NCBI RefSeq assembly: GCF_007997285.1
Contig: NZ_VORX01000005.1
Span: 62,001-126,000, forward strand
From: Gelidibacter salicanalis
GTDB taxonomy: Bacteria > Bacteroidota > Bacteroidia > Flavobacteriales > Flavobacteriaceae
Direction of reading: 5' to 3'
Length of the DNA: 64,000 nt
A model generated the notes under the pieces. That model was not told where the DNA came from and ran no database searches. It worked only from the letters and a program-made list of their open reading frames with translations. Within the stretch, counting starts at the first letter, position 1; every line of letters starts with the position of its first letter. Position numbers and translations under genes: made by a program. Of this stretch, positions 9,213 to 17,151 are shown in pieces.

Positions 9213-10217
9213 ATGTTAACAATTAACTCGCTTTCCAAAAGTTTTGATAAAGGCAGAAATTATGCCATAGAAAATGTCTCTTTCACTTTGAAAGCAGGAC
9301 AAGTATGCGCTATAGTTGGAGAGAGTGGGAGTGGAAAAACAACCTTGGTACGCCTCATTGCAGGTCTTGAACGGCCTGACCACGGGAGTATTGCCATGGG
9401 TGATAAAATCATTGCATCACTAGATAAGTTTGTCCAACCTGAGAAACGGAAAATTGGTTTGGTATTTCAAGAATATGCCTTATTTCCGCATTTGACCATT
9501 TTTGAAAATGTACTGTACGGACTTTCAAAAATGAAAGATAAAAAAAGTAGAGCTCAGGAAATGTTGGATTTGGTAGGATTGAGCGAGATGGGACAACGCT
9601 ATCCGCACCAACTTTCGGGAGGACAACAACAACGAGTTGCCCTAGCTAGAGCTTTGGCGCCAGAACCATCATTATTGATATTGGACGAGCCTTTTAGCAA
9701 CTTAGATACCATGTTGCGTACGCAATTGCGTAATGAAGTGTTTGATATTATTAAAAAAACCGGGGTCACAGTTTTGTTTGTAACGCATGATACCCAAGAT
9801 GCCCTTTCTGTGGCCGATGAGATTTTAATCTTACAGAACGGAAAAGTCATTCAAAAAGATGTGGCGACAAATTTATATGTGAAACCGAACACCTTATACG
9901 TGGCGTCTTTGTTTGGCAGTACCGTGCATATCAATAAGAATTTGCAGAATGCCTTCCGCTGTCCGTTAAAGGAAACCTGTTGCCATGCCATTAGGAACGA
10001 CAAAATTATTGTGAGTCCGTCGTCTGCGGAAGCGGATTGTGAATATTTGACCACCGCCCAAGTCATTAAAAAAATTCAACTAGGCGATTCTATACAGCTC
10101 GTGTTGAAATTGGAGTCTGGAGAGCAACTTACCGTGATGACTCAAGATAAAAATATTGCAGATACTATTTATATTGGCTTCAATTCCAAAGACATTTTGG
10201 AATTTGAACAAGAGTAA
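9213..10217 (+). CDS. Ferric iron ABC transporter ATP-binding protein (FbpC type)
   Basis: In this 334-residue protein the ATPase core (about 1-235) shows Walker A GESGSGKTT, Q-loop VFQEYALFPH, signature LSGGQQQRVALARAL, Walker B LLILDEPFSNLD and the switch His in FVTHD. The C-terminal part (about 240-334) is a TOBE-like domain with a cluster of cysteines (CPLKETCC and later ADC). It could be structural or could sense metal. It is last in the importer unit, two bases after the permease. It powers import of Fe(III) released by the binding lipoprotein. Confidence 0.9.
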   Translation: MLTINSLSKSFDKGRNYAIENVSFTLKAGQVCAIVGESGSGKTTLVRLIAGLERPDHGSIAMGDKIIASLDKFVQPEKRKIGLVFQEYALFPHLTIFENVLYGLSKMKDKKSRAQEMLDLVGLSEMGQRYPHQLSGGQQQRVALARALAPEPSLLILDEPFSNLDTMLRTQLRNEVFDIIKKTGVTVLFVTHDTQDALSVADEILILQNGKVIQKDVATNLYVKPNTLYVASLFGSTVHINKNLQNAFRCPLKETCCHAIRNDKIIVSPSSAEADCEYLTTAQVIKKIQLGDSIQLVLKLESGEQLTVMTQDKNIADTIYIGFNSKDILEFEQE

Positions 10218-10393
10218 GTTGATATCACTATAAAATTTTTAAAAATTGATTTTTATGTAATGTAAGATGTTTAAAAAAAAGGGATGAATAATATCCTTGC
10301 TTTTCTGTGATTCCATGTTTATTTAAGACAATTCCCAAACTTCAAATTTCTTTGAAGCGTATTGCGTTTTGCTAATCGCCCCTAATCAGGAGT

Positions 10394-11950
10394 TTACTTC
10401 GCCTCGTTTTCTATTATAGCAGTGTAACTCTTAAGCAGTTCTGCCAGTTTTTCAGGATTGTCGTGTGCTACATTGCGGCTTTGGGAGAGGTCGTTTTTTA
10501 AATTATAAAGTTGGTAGTATTTACTATTGCCCAATTCAATATTTACGTTAGCATTAATGGCAGGACCATTATAGGGTGGAATCAACAGCCAATCTCCTTT
10601 TCTATAGGCAGTTTTTGTAGCAGCTTCCAGAATCAGATCGGTGCGCCCTTGCTTGGCTTGTCCCATTAGGACATCGAGTAAATCTTCACTATCCTGACCT
10701 TTACTAGTGCTGCCTACTAGTGTTGCCAAAGAAGCCAATACATCCACTTGAGAAATAAGGGCATCAGAAACCTGAGGTCGAATTTTACCTTTCCAATAGG
10801 TAATAAATGGAACTCTCGTCCCTGCTTCAAATAAGCTGTATTTACCACCTCTTAATCCGCCATTGGGATTGTGAGATCCGTTTTTTTCAACAGCATCATC
10901 AGCATAGCCATCGTTTAACACGGGGCCATTGTCACTGGTAAAGATAATCAACGTATTCTCTAACAAACCTTCTTGCTCGAGTGTAGCCATAAATTCGCCA
11001 ATGCACCAATCGGCCTCCGCAATAACATCACCTCTTGGGCCTAATCGCGTTTTACCTACAAAGCGAGGATGTGGGGTACGTGGTACATGAGGCTGTTGCA
11101 TGGCGTAATACAAAAAAAAGGGTTGGTGTTTGTGTTGCTTCACGTACGCTTTGGCCATTTCTAAAAACTCGTCAGCCATATCCACATCGCTCCATTTGGC
11201 AGATGCGCCGCCTTTCATAAAACCAATTCTTGGGATACCGTTAACCACACTATTATTATGCCCGTGATCCCACATCATCGTGACTAATTCAGGATTTTCG
11301 AGCGCTGTTGGCTCGCCTTTAAAATTGTTCTGATAATCGACTTTAATGGGGTCTTTAGGGTCTAAATTGACCACGTGTCCATTTTCAATATAAACCGTGG
11401 GAACCCGGTCTTGCGTTGCTGCCATGATATAGGAATAGTCGAAGCCTACTTCATTTGGACCCGGGGTAATCTTAACATTCCAATTGGTTTGGCCTGAACC
11501 TAATCCTAAGTGCCATTTGCCAACGACTCCTGTATGGTAGCCCTGTTCTTTGAGCATCTTTGGGAGTGTTACTTGGGCAGTATCAATGAGCAATGGCGCT
11601 GTACCCGAAAGTATTTGTGCGTCTTTGTTTCGCCATGGGTACACTCCAGTAAGTAAGGCATATCTGCTAGGAGAGCAGGTTGCCGAGCTGGAATGTCCAT
11701 CGGTAAATTTTATACCACCGTTGGCAAGTTTGTCCATATTTGGAGTATGAATATTTTTGGCGCCGTAGGCACTGACATCACCGTAACCTAAGTCGTCCAT
11801 ATAGATAAAGACGATGTTGGGCTTCGGGGAAATTTCTTTTGGAAACTGTTGTTGACCACCCTTGCATGAGGTGAAAATATTACCCACAATAATGGCGATA
11901 AAAAATAACTGAAAAGATTGTTGTCTAAAAAAAAATTTGGTGCTAAACAT
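10394..11950 (-). CDS. Arylsulfatase lipoprotein (S1-type, formylglycine motif)
   Basis: This roughly 518-residue protein has a signal peptide ending in a lipobox (FTSCKGG). The sulfatase domain has metal-binding IYMDDLGYGD, the formylglycine motif CSPSRYALLTG (Cys to be matured), VVGKWHLG, and FTSDNGP with GGKYSLFEAGTRVPF. A sulfatase C-terminal subdomain closes it (YQLYNLKNDLSQSRNVA). The predicted role is desulfation of a sulfated polysaccharide or glycan in the periplasm or at the surface, common in marine flavobacteria. An upstream GTG (11983) overlaps the BLUF gene; the ATG at 11950 gives a better signal peptide. It lies 25 bp after the BLUF gene on the same strand. Confidence 0.88.
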   Translation of the reverse strand: MFSTKFFFRQQSFQLFFIAIIVGNIFTSCKGGQQQFPKEISPKPNIVFIYMDDLGYGDVSAYGAKNIHTPNMDKLANGGIKFTDGHSSSATCSPSRYALLTGVYPWRNKDAQILSGTAPLLIDTAQVTLPKMLKEQGYHTGVVGKWHLGLGSGQTNWNVKITPGPNEVGFDYSYIMAATQDRVPTVYIENGHVVNLDPKDPIKVDYQNNFKGEPTALENPELVTMMWDHGHNNSVVNGIPRIGFMKGGASAKWSDVDMADEFLEMAKAYVKQHKHQPFFLYYAMQQPHVPRTPHPRFVGKTRLGPRGDVIAEADWCIGEFMATLEQEGLLENTLIIFTSDNGPVLNDGYADDAVEKNGSHNPNGGLRGGKYSLFEAGTRVPFITYWKGKIRPQVSDALISQVDVLASLATLVGSTSKGQDSEDLLDVLMGQAKQGRTDLILEAATKTAYRKGDWLLIPPYNGPAINANVNIELGNSKYYQLYNLKNDLSQSRNVAHDNPEKLAELLKSYTAIIENEAK

Positions 11951-11975
11951 TTCAATATGGTTTAAGAAACAGCTT

Positions 11976-12458
11976 TTACTCACGGGTTTTATCCTCCTTT
12001 AACATTTTTCGAACACTGCCCCAGAAACTTAATAAAGATCCTGACGACCTATCCGAAAGTTCGGAAAGTAGCACTAAATTGTCAATGTATTGTTGCAAAT
12101 TTTTCTCTTCGGGGCGGAAGTAAGCCATATTCCATTCCGGAAAAAAGCGTTGGTCAACATTATTTTCCCAGAGCAAGGTTACCGTATTGTGGCGGTCATC
12201 AACCTTAATCTTTTCATAAATAGCCTGAACATTATTTTTTTCACCTTCGAGAACCTGAACAAAACTCCCTTTGTGGTAAATGAGGCATCCGGTAACGTCT
12301 TTGGCTAAATTAACCGCAACTGCAGTGATGAGAATGGCGTCTAAATCCTCTAATTGTAATCCTGGTCTGGCTTGAGATCTGTAGTTTAATTGGTACATAT
12401 CATTGGTTTTAGTCATGGAGTGCTGACGCTCATTTGCACGATAGTTCACATTTCTCAT
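11976..12458 (-). CDS. BLUF-domain blue-light sensor
   Basis: This 160-residue protein has a BLUF (FAD-binding blue-light sensing) domain at about 20-118. The photochemical residues are visible: Tyr in YQLNYRSQA, Gln in FVQVLEGEKNNV, and the Trp-Met pair in FFPEWNMAYF. TGCLIYHKGSF and DDRHNTVTLL are family core motifs. A short C-terminal helix follows (about 120-160), and there is no EAL/GGDEF effector, so output must pass through a partner. The first ATG is 12458; 12416 is an alternative. It is placed directly before the arylsulfatase gene. Whether light regulates that enzyme is inference. Confidence 0.88.
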   Translation of the reverse strand: MRNVNYRANERQHSMTKTNDMYQLNYRSQARPGLQLEDLDAILITAVAVNLAKDVTGCLIYHKGSFVQVLEGEKNNVQAIYEKIKVDDRHNTVTLLWENNVDQRFFPEWNMAYFRPEEKNLQQYIDNLVLLSELSDRSSGSLLSFWGSVRKMLKEDKTRE

Positions 12459-12646
12459 AGCACTAAAATAATAAAAACATCCGACATAAATCAGTGGAGA
12501 CTTTATAACACGCTGAAGAGGTGATGATACCGCATTTTGATAAAAAATGAAATTAAATGCTTTGAGTTTGTCAGTACTTAAATTAAACAGGAGCCTCAGT
12601 ATTAATTCATCGCTATCTGTGTTTTCTTTTAATCTTGTATTTTTTT
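12459..12646. other. Intergenic upstream of BLUF gene
   Basis: This is the spacer that should hold the BLUF gene promoter. It is AT-rich, with no perfect TAnnTTTG box and no coding frame seen. It ends at the left terminal repeat of the MITE-like element. Confidence 0.4.
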
Positions 12647-12873
12647 ACATTAGTGTCCGATAAAAATAAATAATAAACTAACAAACTCATTTAAAGCAAG
12701 AGACATTAGAAGATTTCCGAAATGAGACCTTGCATTTTAGAAAATGTTTCTACCGGGAGGGAATGTGCGATTTTAATTTAAATGATCGTTGTTTGTCAGT
12801 TAGTTGCAAACAAGTCTTTATTCTTTATTCTAACAGCGCAGCGGTCTTGATTCTTTATCGGACAACAATGATT
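12647..12873 (+). mobile_element. MITE-like element, copy A
   Basis: This is a 227-bp non-coding repeat with imperfect terminal inverted repeats. The left end reads acattagTGTCCGATAAAaa; the right end, read inwards from the other strand, is tcattgtTGTCCGATAAAga. It aligns along its whole length, in inverted orientation, with the element at 62409-62660. Shared blocks include catttaaag, ttttagaaaat, cgttgtttgtcagttag and agcgcagc. It contains no transposase frame. It sits between the BLUF gene and the terminator of the MliC-like gene. Confidence 0.75.
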
Positions 12874-12891
12874 TTTTTATCGACTGATATA

Positions 12892-12926
12892 TAAAAAAAA
12901 GCGAATTGTTTAAAACAATCCGCTTT
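12892..12926 (-). terminator. Rho-independent terminator of the MliC-like gene
   Basis: On the minus strand a stem AAAGCGGATTGTTT / AAACAATTCGCTTT (one mismatch) is followed by a run of eight T. It lies 58 bp after the stop of the gene ending at 12985. Confidence 0.85.
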
Positions 12927-12984
12927 GGTAGCTCTGACGCATTCCCATTACTATGAACGAGATCAAATACTGTTTAGGTCTTTA

Positions 12985-13794
12985 TTAATTACTGAAAACG
13001 GTTTTACCATCTTTAGTTAATAAGTAACTGTCACCTTTGCCCCGCAGTTCAAAGTGTTCATTGCTGTACCAAATGCCTGAAGCTGCCTTTTTTTGGGTTA
13101 AATCAATTTGATCGCCACCATTCAAATAGGCTTGTACAGTTCCTTCCGTATTGTTAAAAGTCATATTAAGAACATCGCCTTGAGTGTTTTTTGTTTCAAT
13201 AAAAACCTTTTGGTCTTCATGTTCAAAAATTACGCTGCCATCTTTTGTTAATTGCAGATCATTGCCTTTGCCTCGCAATTCATACTGGTCATTTTTGTAC
13301 CAAAATCCGGATGCCGCTTTTTCTGCTGTTAAATCAATTTGCTCTCCACCATTTAAGTACGCCTTAACCGTACCCGCTGTTGTATTAAAGCTGAGGTTCA
13401 AAACATCGCCATTTTCATTCTTAGATTCGACAGCAATCATCACATCTTCATGTTCAAAAACAACTTTCCCGTTTTTGCTTAAAGTGACGTCGTTCCCTTT
13501 GCCTCTTAATTCATAAACGTCATTCTTGTACCAAATTCCTGATGCTGGTTTCTGACCAGCCAGCTCTGCCGTTTCACCATTGAATGTAATGGTGGCGATG
13601 TCTTTTGAATTGTCAAAAGTCATCTCCAAGGTGTTATCATCATTATCGGTTTTTGAAATCGTCACAGGGCTATCAGTAGCCATAGTTGTTGGTTCTGTAG
13701 TAGTTGCATCGACGTTGTTTTGCTTGGCATTATCTTTACAACTGGTGATCATAAGTGTTGCTAACATTGCAACAATTAAAAAATTTCTTTTCAT
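12985..13794 (-). CDS. Lipoprotein with three tandem MliC-like domains
   Basis: This 269-residue lipoprotein has a signal peptide and lipobox LMITSCKDN (Cys near 19), then a Thr-rich linker. Three similar units of about 70 residues follow, at about 52-120, 128-196 and 203-269. Each has the pattern LxxxF...IxLxxxxxASGxWYxNxxYELRGKGNDxxLxKxGxxxFEHE. The SG-x-WY...LRGKG core resembles MliC, the membrane-bound inhibitor of C-type lysozyme, which normally has a single domain. The predicted role is binding of host or competitor lysozyme, or another periplasmic ligand. A strong terminator follows. The triplication is clear; the inhibitor function is inferred from family likeness. Confidence 0.78.
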   Translation of the reverse strand: MKRNFLIVAMLATLMITSCKDNAKQNNVDATTTEPTTMATDSPVTISKTDNDDNTLEMTFDNSKDIATITFNGETAELAGQKPASGIWYKNDVYELRGKGNDVTLSKNGKVVFEHEDVMIAVESKNENGDVLNLSFNTTAGTVKAYLNGGEQIDLTAEKAASGFWYKNDQYELRGKGNDLQLTKDGSVIFEHEDQKVFIETKNTQGDVLNMTFNNTEGTVQAYLNGGDQIDLTQKKAASGIWYSNEHFELRGKGDSYLLTKDGKTVFSN

Positions 13795-13820
13795 TCTTTT
13801 TATATTAAATATTTTGGTTT

Positions 13821-13834
13821 TGCATAATTATGCA
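13821..13834. promoter_or_regulatory. Perfect palindrome TGCATAATTATGCA
   Basis: A 14-base perfect dyad 27 bp upstream of the MliC-like start at 13794, in the promoter zone. A second perfect dyad, TGCAAATTTGCA, lies at 13856-13867. Both have TGCA ends, so they may be operator half-sites for one regulator. Confidence 0.4.
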
Positions 13835-13855
13835 GTGGACTGCAAGCAACGAGAC

Positions 13856-13867
13856 TGCAAATTTGCA
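13856..13867. promoter_or_regulatory. Perfect palindrome TGCAAATTTGCA
   Basis: A 12-base perfect dyad between the MliC-like gene and the end of the epimerase gene, sharing TGCA ends with the dyad at 13821-13834. The spacing of about two helical turns between centres fits paired operator sites. No regulator is identified. Confidence 0.35.
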
Positions 13868-13894
13868 AGCAAAGTATTGGAAATCTTGGCTCGT

Positions 13895-14905
13895 TTAATT
13901 AAAATAATGTTGCATTAAGGCCTGATCTTTTTCCTTATAAGCAGCAAATGGCTCACTTTGCTTTAAGAGATACCATTTGATGTGTTTTTTTAAAATTGAA
14001 GCCGCTGCTTTTTTTAATGGAGACACTTTTTTTGCTTCCATTTTAAAGTAATCCTCGATCGTATCCCTTCGGAAATGGAGGATGTTTTCCAGGATATCAC
14101 CATCGGCATAATAGCCACAATGAAAGTTTTTATCCGCAAAACTATGGGCGGGGAAATCGAGATTACCTAGTCCGAAAACCTGAAATGAACGCTGTAAAAA
14201 ATTGCTATAACTCATACGGCAATTTTCGCCACCACCCAAGTTGAAAATTTGTTTTGACAGTTGCGTTTGGTTTTCAATGGCATTCACAAAAGCACGCGCG
14301 GTATCTCTTGGCGTTGCAATTTCTAAAGACGTGTCTAAAGGTTGGTGGAACATCAATTTAGATATTTTATGATCGCCCATAATGGCCGCCAATCTAAGAA
14401 TGGTCCAATCTAAATTACTATTTTGCAATAGGGTCTCCGCTTCAATTTTAGTTTGTCCGTAACGGTCACCTTCGCTAGGAACCAATGGATCACCTACATT
14501 TATATAGGGATTTTTAAGTCGGTCGCCATATACTGAAATGGAGGAACTGTAAATAAAAAATGCCTTGGGCGACTGTATTTCCAGTGAAGTAATCAGGAGT
14601 TGTGTACCCGTGACATTCACGTTATGTGCTAAGGTAGGATTGTCATCAGCCAATGGCGGGATTATTGCGGCCAGATGTATGACGACATCTTGATTTGCAG
14701 TTGCACGAAGCACATCCGCCTTGTTGGTAATATCACCGTAAATAATGGTAATTTTGTCTTTAAATGGCGTAAACTTTTTAGTTGCGGATGCGCTTTCAAG
14801 ATCAAAAACCGTGATGCGATACTTATCTTTTAAAACGAGTTGTTTTAGGGTTTCATAACCGACGGTTCCTGAAGCGCCCGTTAATAAAATTCTGATGTTT
14901 TTCAT
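13895..14905 (-). CDS. NAD-dependent epimerase/dehydratase (extended SDR)
   Basis: This 336-residue cytoplasmic enzyme has the Rossmann motif LLTGASGTVGYETL at the N-terminus, then DITNKADVLRA and VIHLAAIIPP. The active-site region is YSSSISVYG...DRYGQTKIEAE, with catalytic Tyr and Lys in YGQTK. The likely class is a nucleotide-sugar epimerase/dehydratase or related extended SDR; the substrate cannot be told. The C-terminal part is less conserved. I start at ATG 14905 (MKNIRILLTG); an ATG at 14920 and a TTG at 14947 lie upstream. It precedes the MliC-like gene on the same strand but is separated by 100 bp with dyads. Confidence 0.8.
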   Translation of the reverse strand: MKNIRILLTGASGTVGYETLKQLVLKDKYRITVFDLESASATKKFTPFKDKITIIYGDITNKADVLRATANQDVVIHLAAIIPPLADDNPTLAHNVNVTGTQLLITSLEIQSPKAFFIYSSSISVYGDRLKNPYINVGDPLVPSEGDRYGQTKIEAETLLQNSNLDWTILRLAAIMGDHKISKLMFHQPLDTSLEIATPRDTARAFVNAIENQTQLSKQIFNLGGGENCRMSYSNFLQRSFQVFGLGNLDFPAHSFADKNFHCGYYADGDILENILHFRRDTIEDYFKMEAKKVSPLKKAAASILKKHIKWYLLKQSEPFAAYKEKDQALMQHYFN

Positions 14906-15549
14906 ACGTGCATTGTACATTTCAAAGAGTATACCATTTTTGGTCAAAACTGTATTAAAATCCGCACCAGATTGGTTTATAGGATTATGAAATTTAAAAT
15001 ATATTTACACTGGTGTCTTTTGTCCTAAGAACTCCAACCTCTGAGCAAATCTTCTATAATCAGAAATTCTTGTCAGCCTTAAAATAGGATAATACGTCTT
15101 TAATTGAACTAAAAAGATTCTACGTAAATCATAGTGTAATTAAACGTTATCCGCCTTGCTGTTCTTATAAGATATGTCCTATTAAAATTAATTTCGATAT
15201 ATATCTTATTGATTGAAACTACGATAATCCCCCTTAAACTTAGGATTTTATACTGGTCAGCAATTTTTATGTGGGCAAGAACAGAGTCGGCCATTTTAGA
15301 AGTTTTATGCGGTATTGAGATGTAATAAATGAGAAAGATGAGTGTCCTATTGAGGATTTCATCTGAACTAAAAAAAAAGCTCCTTACGTGTTTAGTAAAG
15401 AGCTTTTTAAGTATATAGTGAACATAGCATTCACAACTAGTGCTTGGCAGGGTAAGCTGTGGAATTATGTCCCAGAAAGATCAACGCCTTTATCAAACAT
15501 ACCCATTCTAATTTTTGGAATCTTTTTTCTATTTTTATTATTCTTGAAA
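14906..15549. other. Long intergenic region (about 640 bp)
   Basis: It lies between the epimerase start and the pirin end. Apart from the terminator at 15371-15409 I see no gene I can defend. A 61-codon frame on the minus strand (15109-15294) has no recognisable similarity and odd composition. The part from 15412 to 15549 has a short minus-strand frame (MGMFDKGVDLSGT), also unsupported. Confidence 0.45.
15371..15409 (-). terminator. Rho-independent terminator after pirin gene
   Basis: A stem of about 14 bp (AAAAAGCTCCTTAC / GTAAAGAGCTTTTT, one mismatch) with a 7-base loop. On the minus strand it is followed by a run of T. It would end transcripts from the pirin unit that stops at 15550, although with a 140-bp trailer. 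Confidence 0.7.
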
Positions 15550-16266
15550 CTACATGGTCATAGGTACTTCCATCAAAAGGATTTCAGTATCGCTGTCCGC
15601 TTTAATGTCTAAAGTTTCCGTATCCCAAATTCCCAGGCCGTCTCTTTCATGAAGTGCTTGTCCGTTTATGGTAACGTCACCTTTTAAAATGAAAGCGTAC
15701 ACACCATTTATTTGAGGGTCGTTAACCGTATAGTTTACTGATTGGTCTGTATCGAGATTGGTCATGTTGAACCAAGCATTTTGATGGATCCACACACCAG
15801 CATCATCTTCATTTGGCGATAATATTTGCTGTAATTTGTTCTTACGATCAGATTTTTGCAAGGTGATTTGATCGTAGCGCGGTTTTACATTTTGTTTGTT
15901 TGGAACGACCCAAATTTGTAAAAATTTGACCGGTTTGTCAGGATTGTTATTGTATTCAGAATGCATGACACCAGTTCCGGCGCTCATCACTTGAATATCG
16001 CCCTCTTTGATTACGGTCTCATTACCCATATTGTCTTGGTGTTTAAGATCGCCCTCTAATGGAATGGAAATTATTTCCATATCTCTATGTGGATGCGTTC
16101 CGAAGCCTTGATTTTCTGATACCATATCGTCATTTAAGACTCTTAATGCCCCAAAATTCATGCGCTCAGCATCATGGTAATTTGCAAAACTAAATGTATG
16201 TCTCGATTTTAGCCAACCGTGATTGGCATTTCCTCTAGTGTCTGCTTTGTGAAGTATTGTTTTCAT
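15550..16266 (-). CDS. Pirin family protein (YhhW-like)
   Basis: This 238-residue double-stranded beta-helix protein has the pirin motif GTHPHRDMEIISIPLEG (about 61-77) with the metal-binding histidines. MSAGTGVMHSEYNN and LQIWVVPN follow. The second cupin half is shorter and diverged, as in YhhW-type proteins. These bind Fe or other metals, and some show quercetin 2,3-dioxygenase activity; the physiological role is unclear. It is first of three pirins in 5 kb and last gene of the run of minus-strand genes starting at 19229, behind a structured spacer. Confidence 0.87.
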   Translation of the reverse strand: MKTILHKADTRGNANHGWLKSRHTFSFANYHDAERMNFGALRVLNDDMVSENQGFGTHPHRDMEIISIPLEGDLKHQDNMGNETVIKEGDIQVMSAGTGVMHSEYNNNPDKPVKFLQIWVVPNKQNVKPRYDQITLQKSDRKNKLQQILSPNEDDAGVWIHQNAWFNMTNLDTDQSVNYTVNDPQINGVYAFILKGDVTINGQALHERDGLGIWDTETLDIKADSDTEILLMEVPMTM

Positions 16267-16362
16267 AATTGTTGTTTCTGTTGTGATGGCCTACTTTTTA
16301 AGGCCAATGACTACATGTGATTTTGTTAATAGTTTCAGCATAAAATAATTTAGCATTCAAGG

Positions 16363-16455
16363 CTAAGGTTGCACTTTCGAATTCTGTGTAAAGGCTGGGC
16401 GCAAATCCCCTAAGGGATGCATTTTCAGCTTTCCACAAGATGGCAATTTGCCCAT
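16363..16455 (-). other. Structured spacer with a 30-codon frame
   Basis: The spacer between the TMEM175-type gene and the pirin gene holds nested inverted repeats: GGGC-g-CAAAT with ATTTGCCC, and ATCCC with GGGAT inside. The same stretch encodes a 30-codon minus-strand frame beginning MGKLPSCGKLKMHP. It may be a structured leader RNA, a dispersed repeat or a tiny gene; I cannot decide from one copy. Confidence 0.3.
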
Positions 16456-16480
16456 AGGAATTAACTTAGTTTTCCATAAA

Positions 16481-17056
16481 CTAATCCTTTATTGTTTTTT
16501 CAATTCTCTTGTCAGGAATGATCCACATTAAAGCGACTCCCAAATAAATAACCTGACTGACTATTGGAAAAAAGAACGACATGACCACGCCTAAAAAATA
16601 GAATAGGAGGGAGAGATTCATGCGTTTATCGGTGCTGTACACCTTTCCAACGTTAGATTCTTTACCTTCATTCTGAATGACACAATGCACTAAAATCTTA
16701 AATGCGATGGCGGCCATTAATAAAACCATCCCATAAATGGCGGTTGGGTTGTCTTCAAAATGATTCTTTCCTAACCAATCTGTGGCAAATGGAAAAAGAG
16801 AAAGCCAAAACAATAAGTTCAGGTTCGCCCACAAGATACTTCCGTTCACTTTGTTGACCGCTTGAAATAAATGGTGATGATTGTTCCAATAAATTCCAAC
16901 ATATATAAAACTCAAGATATAGGTAAGAAATACTGGCAGTATGGGTTCTAAAGCCTCGAAGTTATAGCCTTCTGGCGCACTCATTCCCAACACCATAATA
17001 GTTATGATAATGGCTAAAACGCCATCGCTAAAGGCCTCGAGTCTGCCAGTTTTCAT
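16481..17056 (-). CDS. TMEM175-family potassium channel-like membrane protein
   Basis: This 191-residue membrane protein has about six hydrophobic segments. It begins with the family signature RLEAFSDGVLAIIITIMVLGM (TMEM175/DUF1211). The conserved Arg and the FSD motif of segment 1, which shapes the pore in characterised bacterial homologues, are present. The IYWNNHHHLF segment is also typical. The predicted role is K+-selective conductance in the inner membrane. Its ATG overlaps, as ATGA, the ancestral stop of the upstream pirin frame, showing that the two were translationally coupled. Confidence 0.85.
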   Translation of the reverse strand: MKTGRLEAFSDGVLAIIITIMVLGMSAPEGYNFEALEPILPVFLTYILSFIYVGIYWNNHHHLFQAVNKVNGSILWANLNLLFWLSLFPFATDWLGKNHFEDNPTAIYGMVLLMAAIAFKILVHCVIQNEGKESNVGKVYSTDKRMNLSLLFYFLGVVMSFFFPIVSQVIYLGVALMWIIPDKRIEKTIKD

Positions 17057-17151
17057 AAGCGACGTGGTTTTGGCAACGGCACGTATTCGTGTTCATCTCC
17101 CACTACTTTCGGAAAAGCCTCCTCATTTTGAGCCTCCCAATCTTTTTTAGC
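17053..17151 (-). other. Orphaned C-terminal tail of the pirin frame
   Basis: Directly after the TAA at 17154-17152, in the same frame, 32 more codons run to a TGA at 17055-17053. The translation (AKKDWEAQNEEAFPKV..., ending EYVPLPKPRRL) matches the usual pirin tail pattern (AKxDW...FPKVxGDxEFVPLP). The TGA overlaps the ATG of the next gene. This is strong evidence that the TAA is a recent nonsense change, a read-through site or a sequencing error. Confidence 0.8.

Noticed and set aside
10260-10320. Weak hairpin between the iron ATPase and sulfatase genes as a terminator
   Set aside because: The stem is only about five pairs with a poor T-run; not convincing.
13184-13918. Plus-strand frames of about 110 codons opposite the MliC-like gene
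   Set aside because: Antisense to a lipoprotein gene with clear repeats and terminator; repeated composition explains the open frames.
15109-15294. 61-codon minus-strand frame in a long spacer
   Set aside because: No recognisable similarity, no start context, composition like non-coding DNA.
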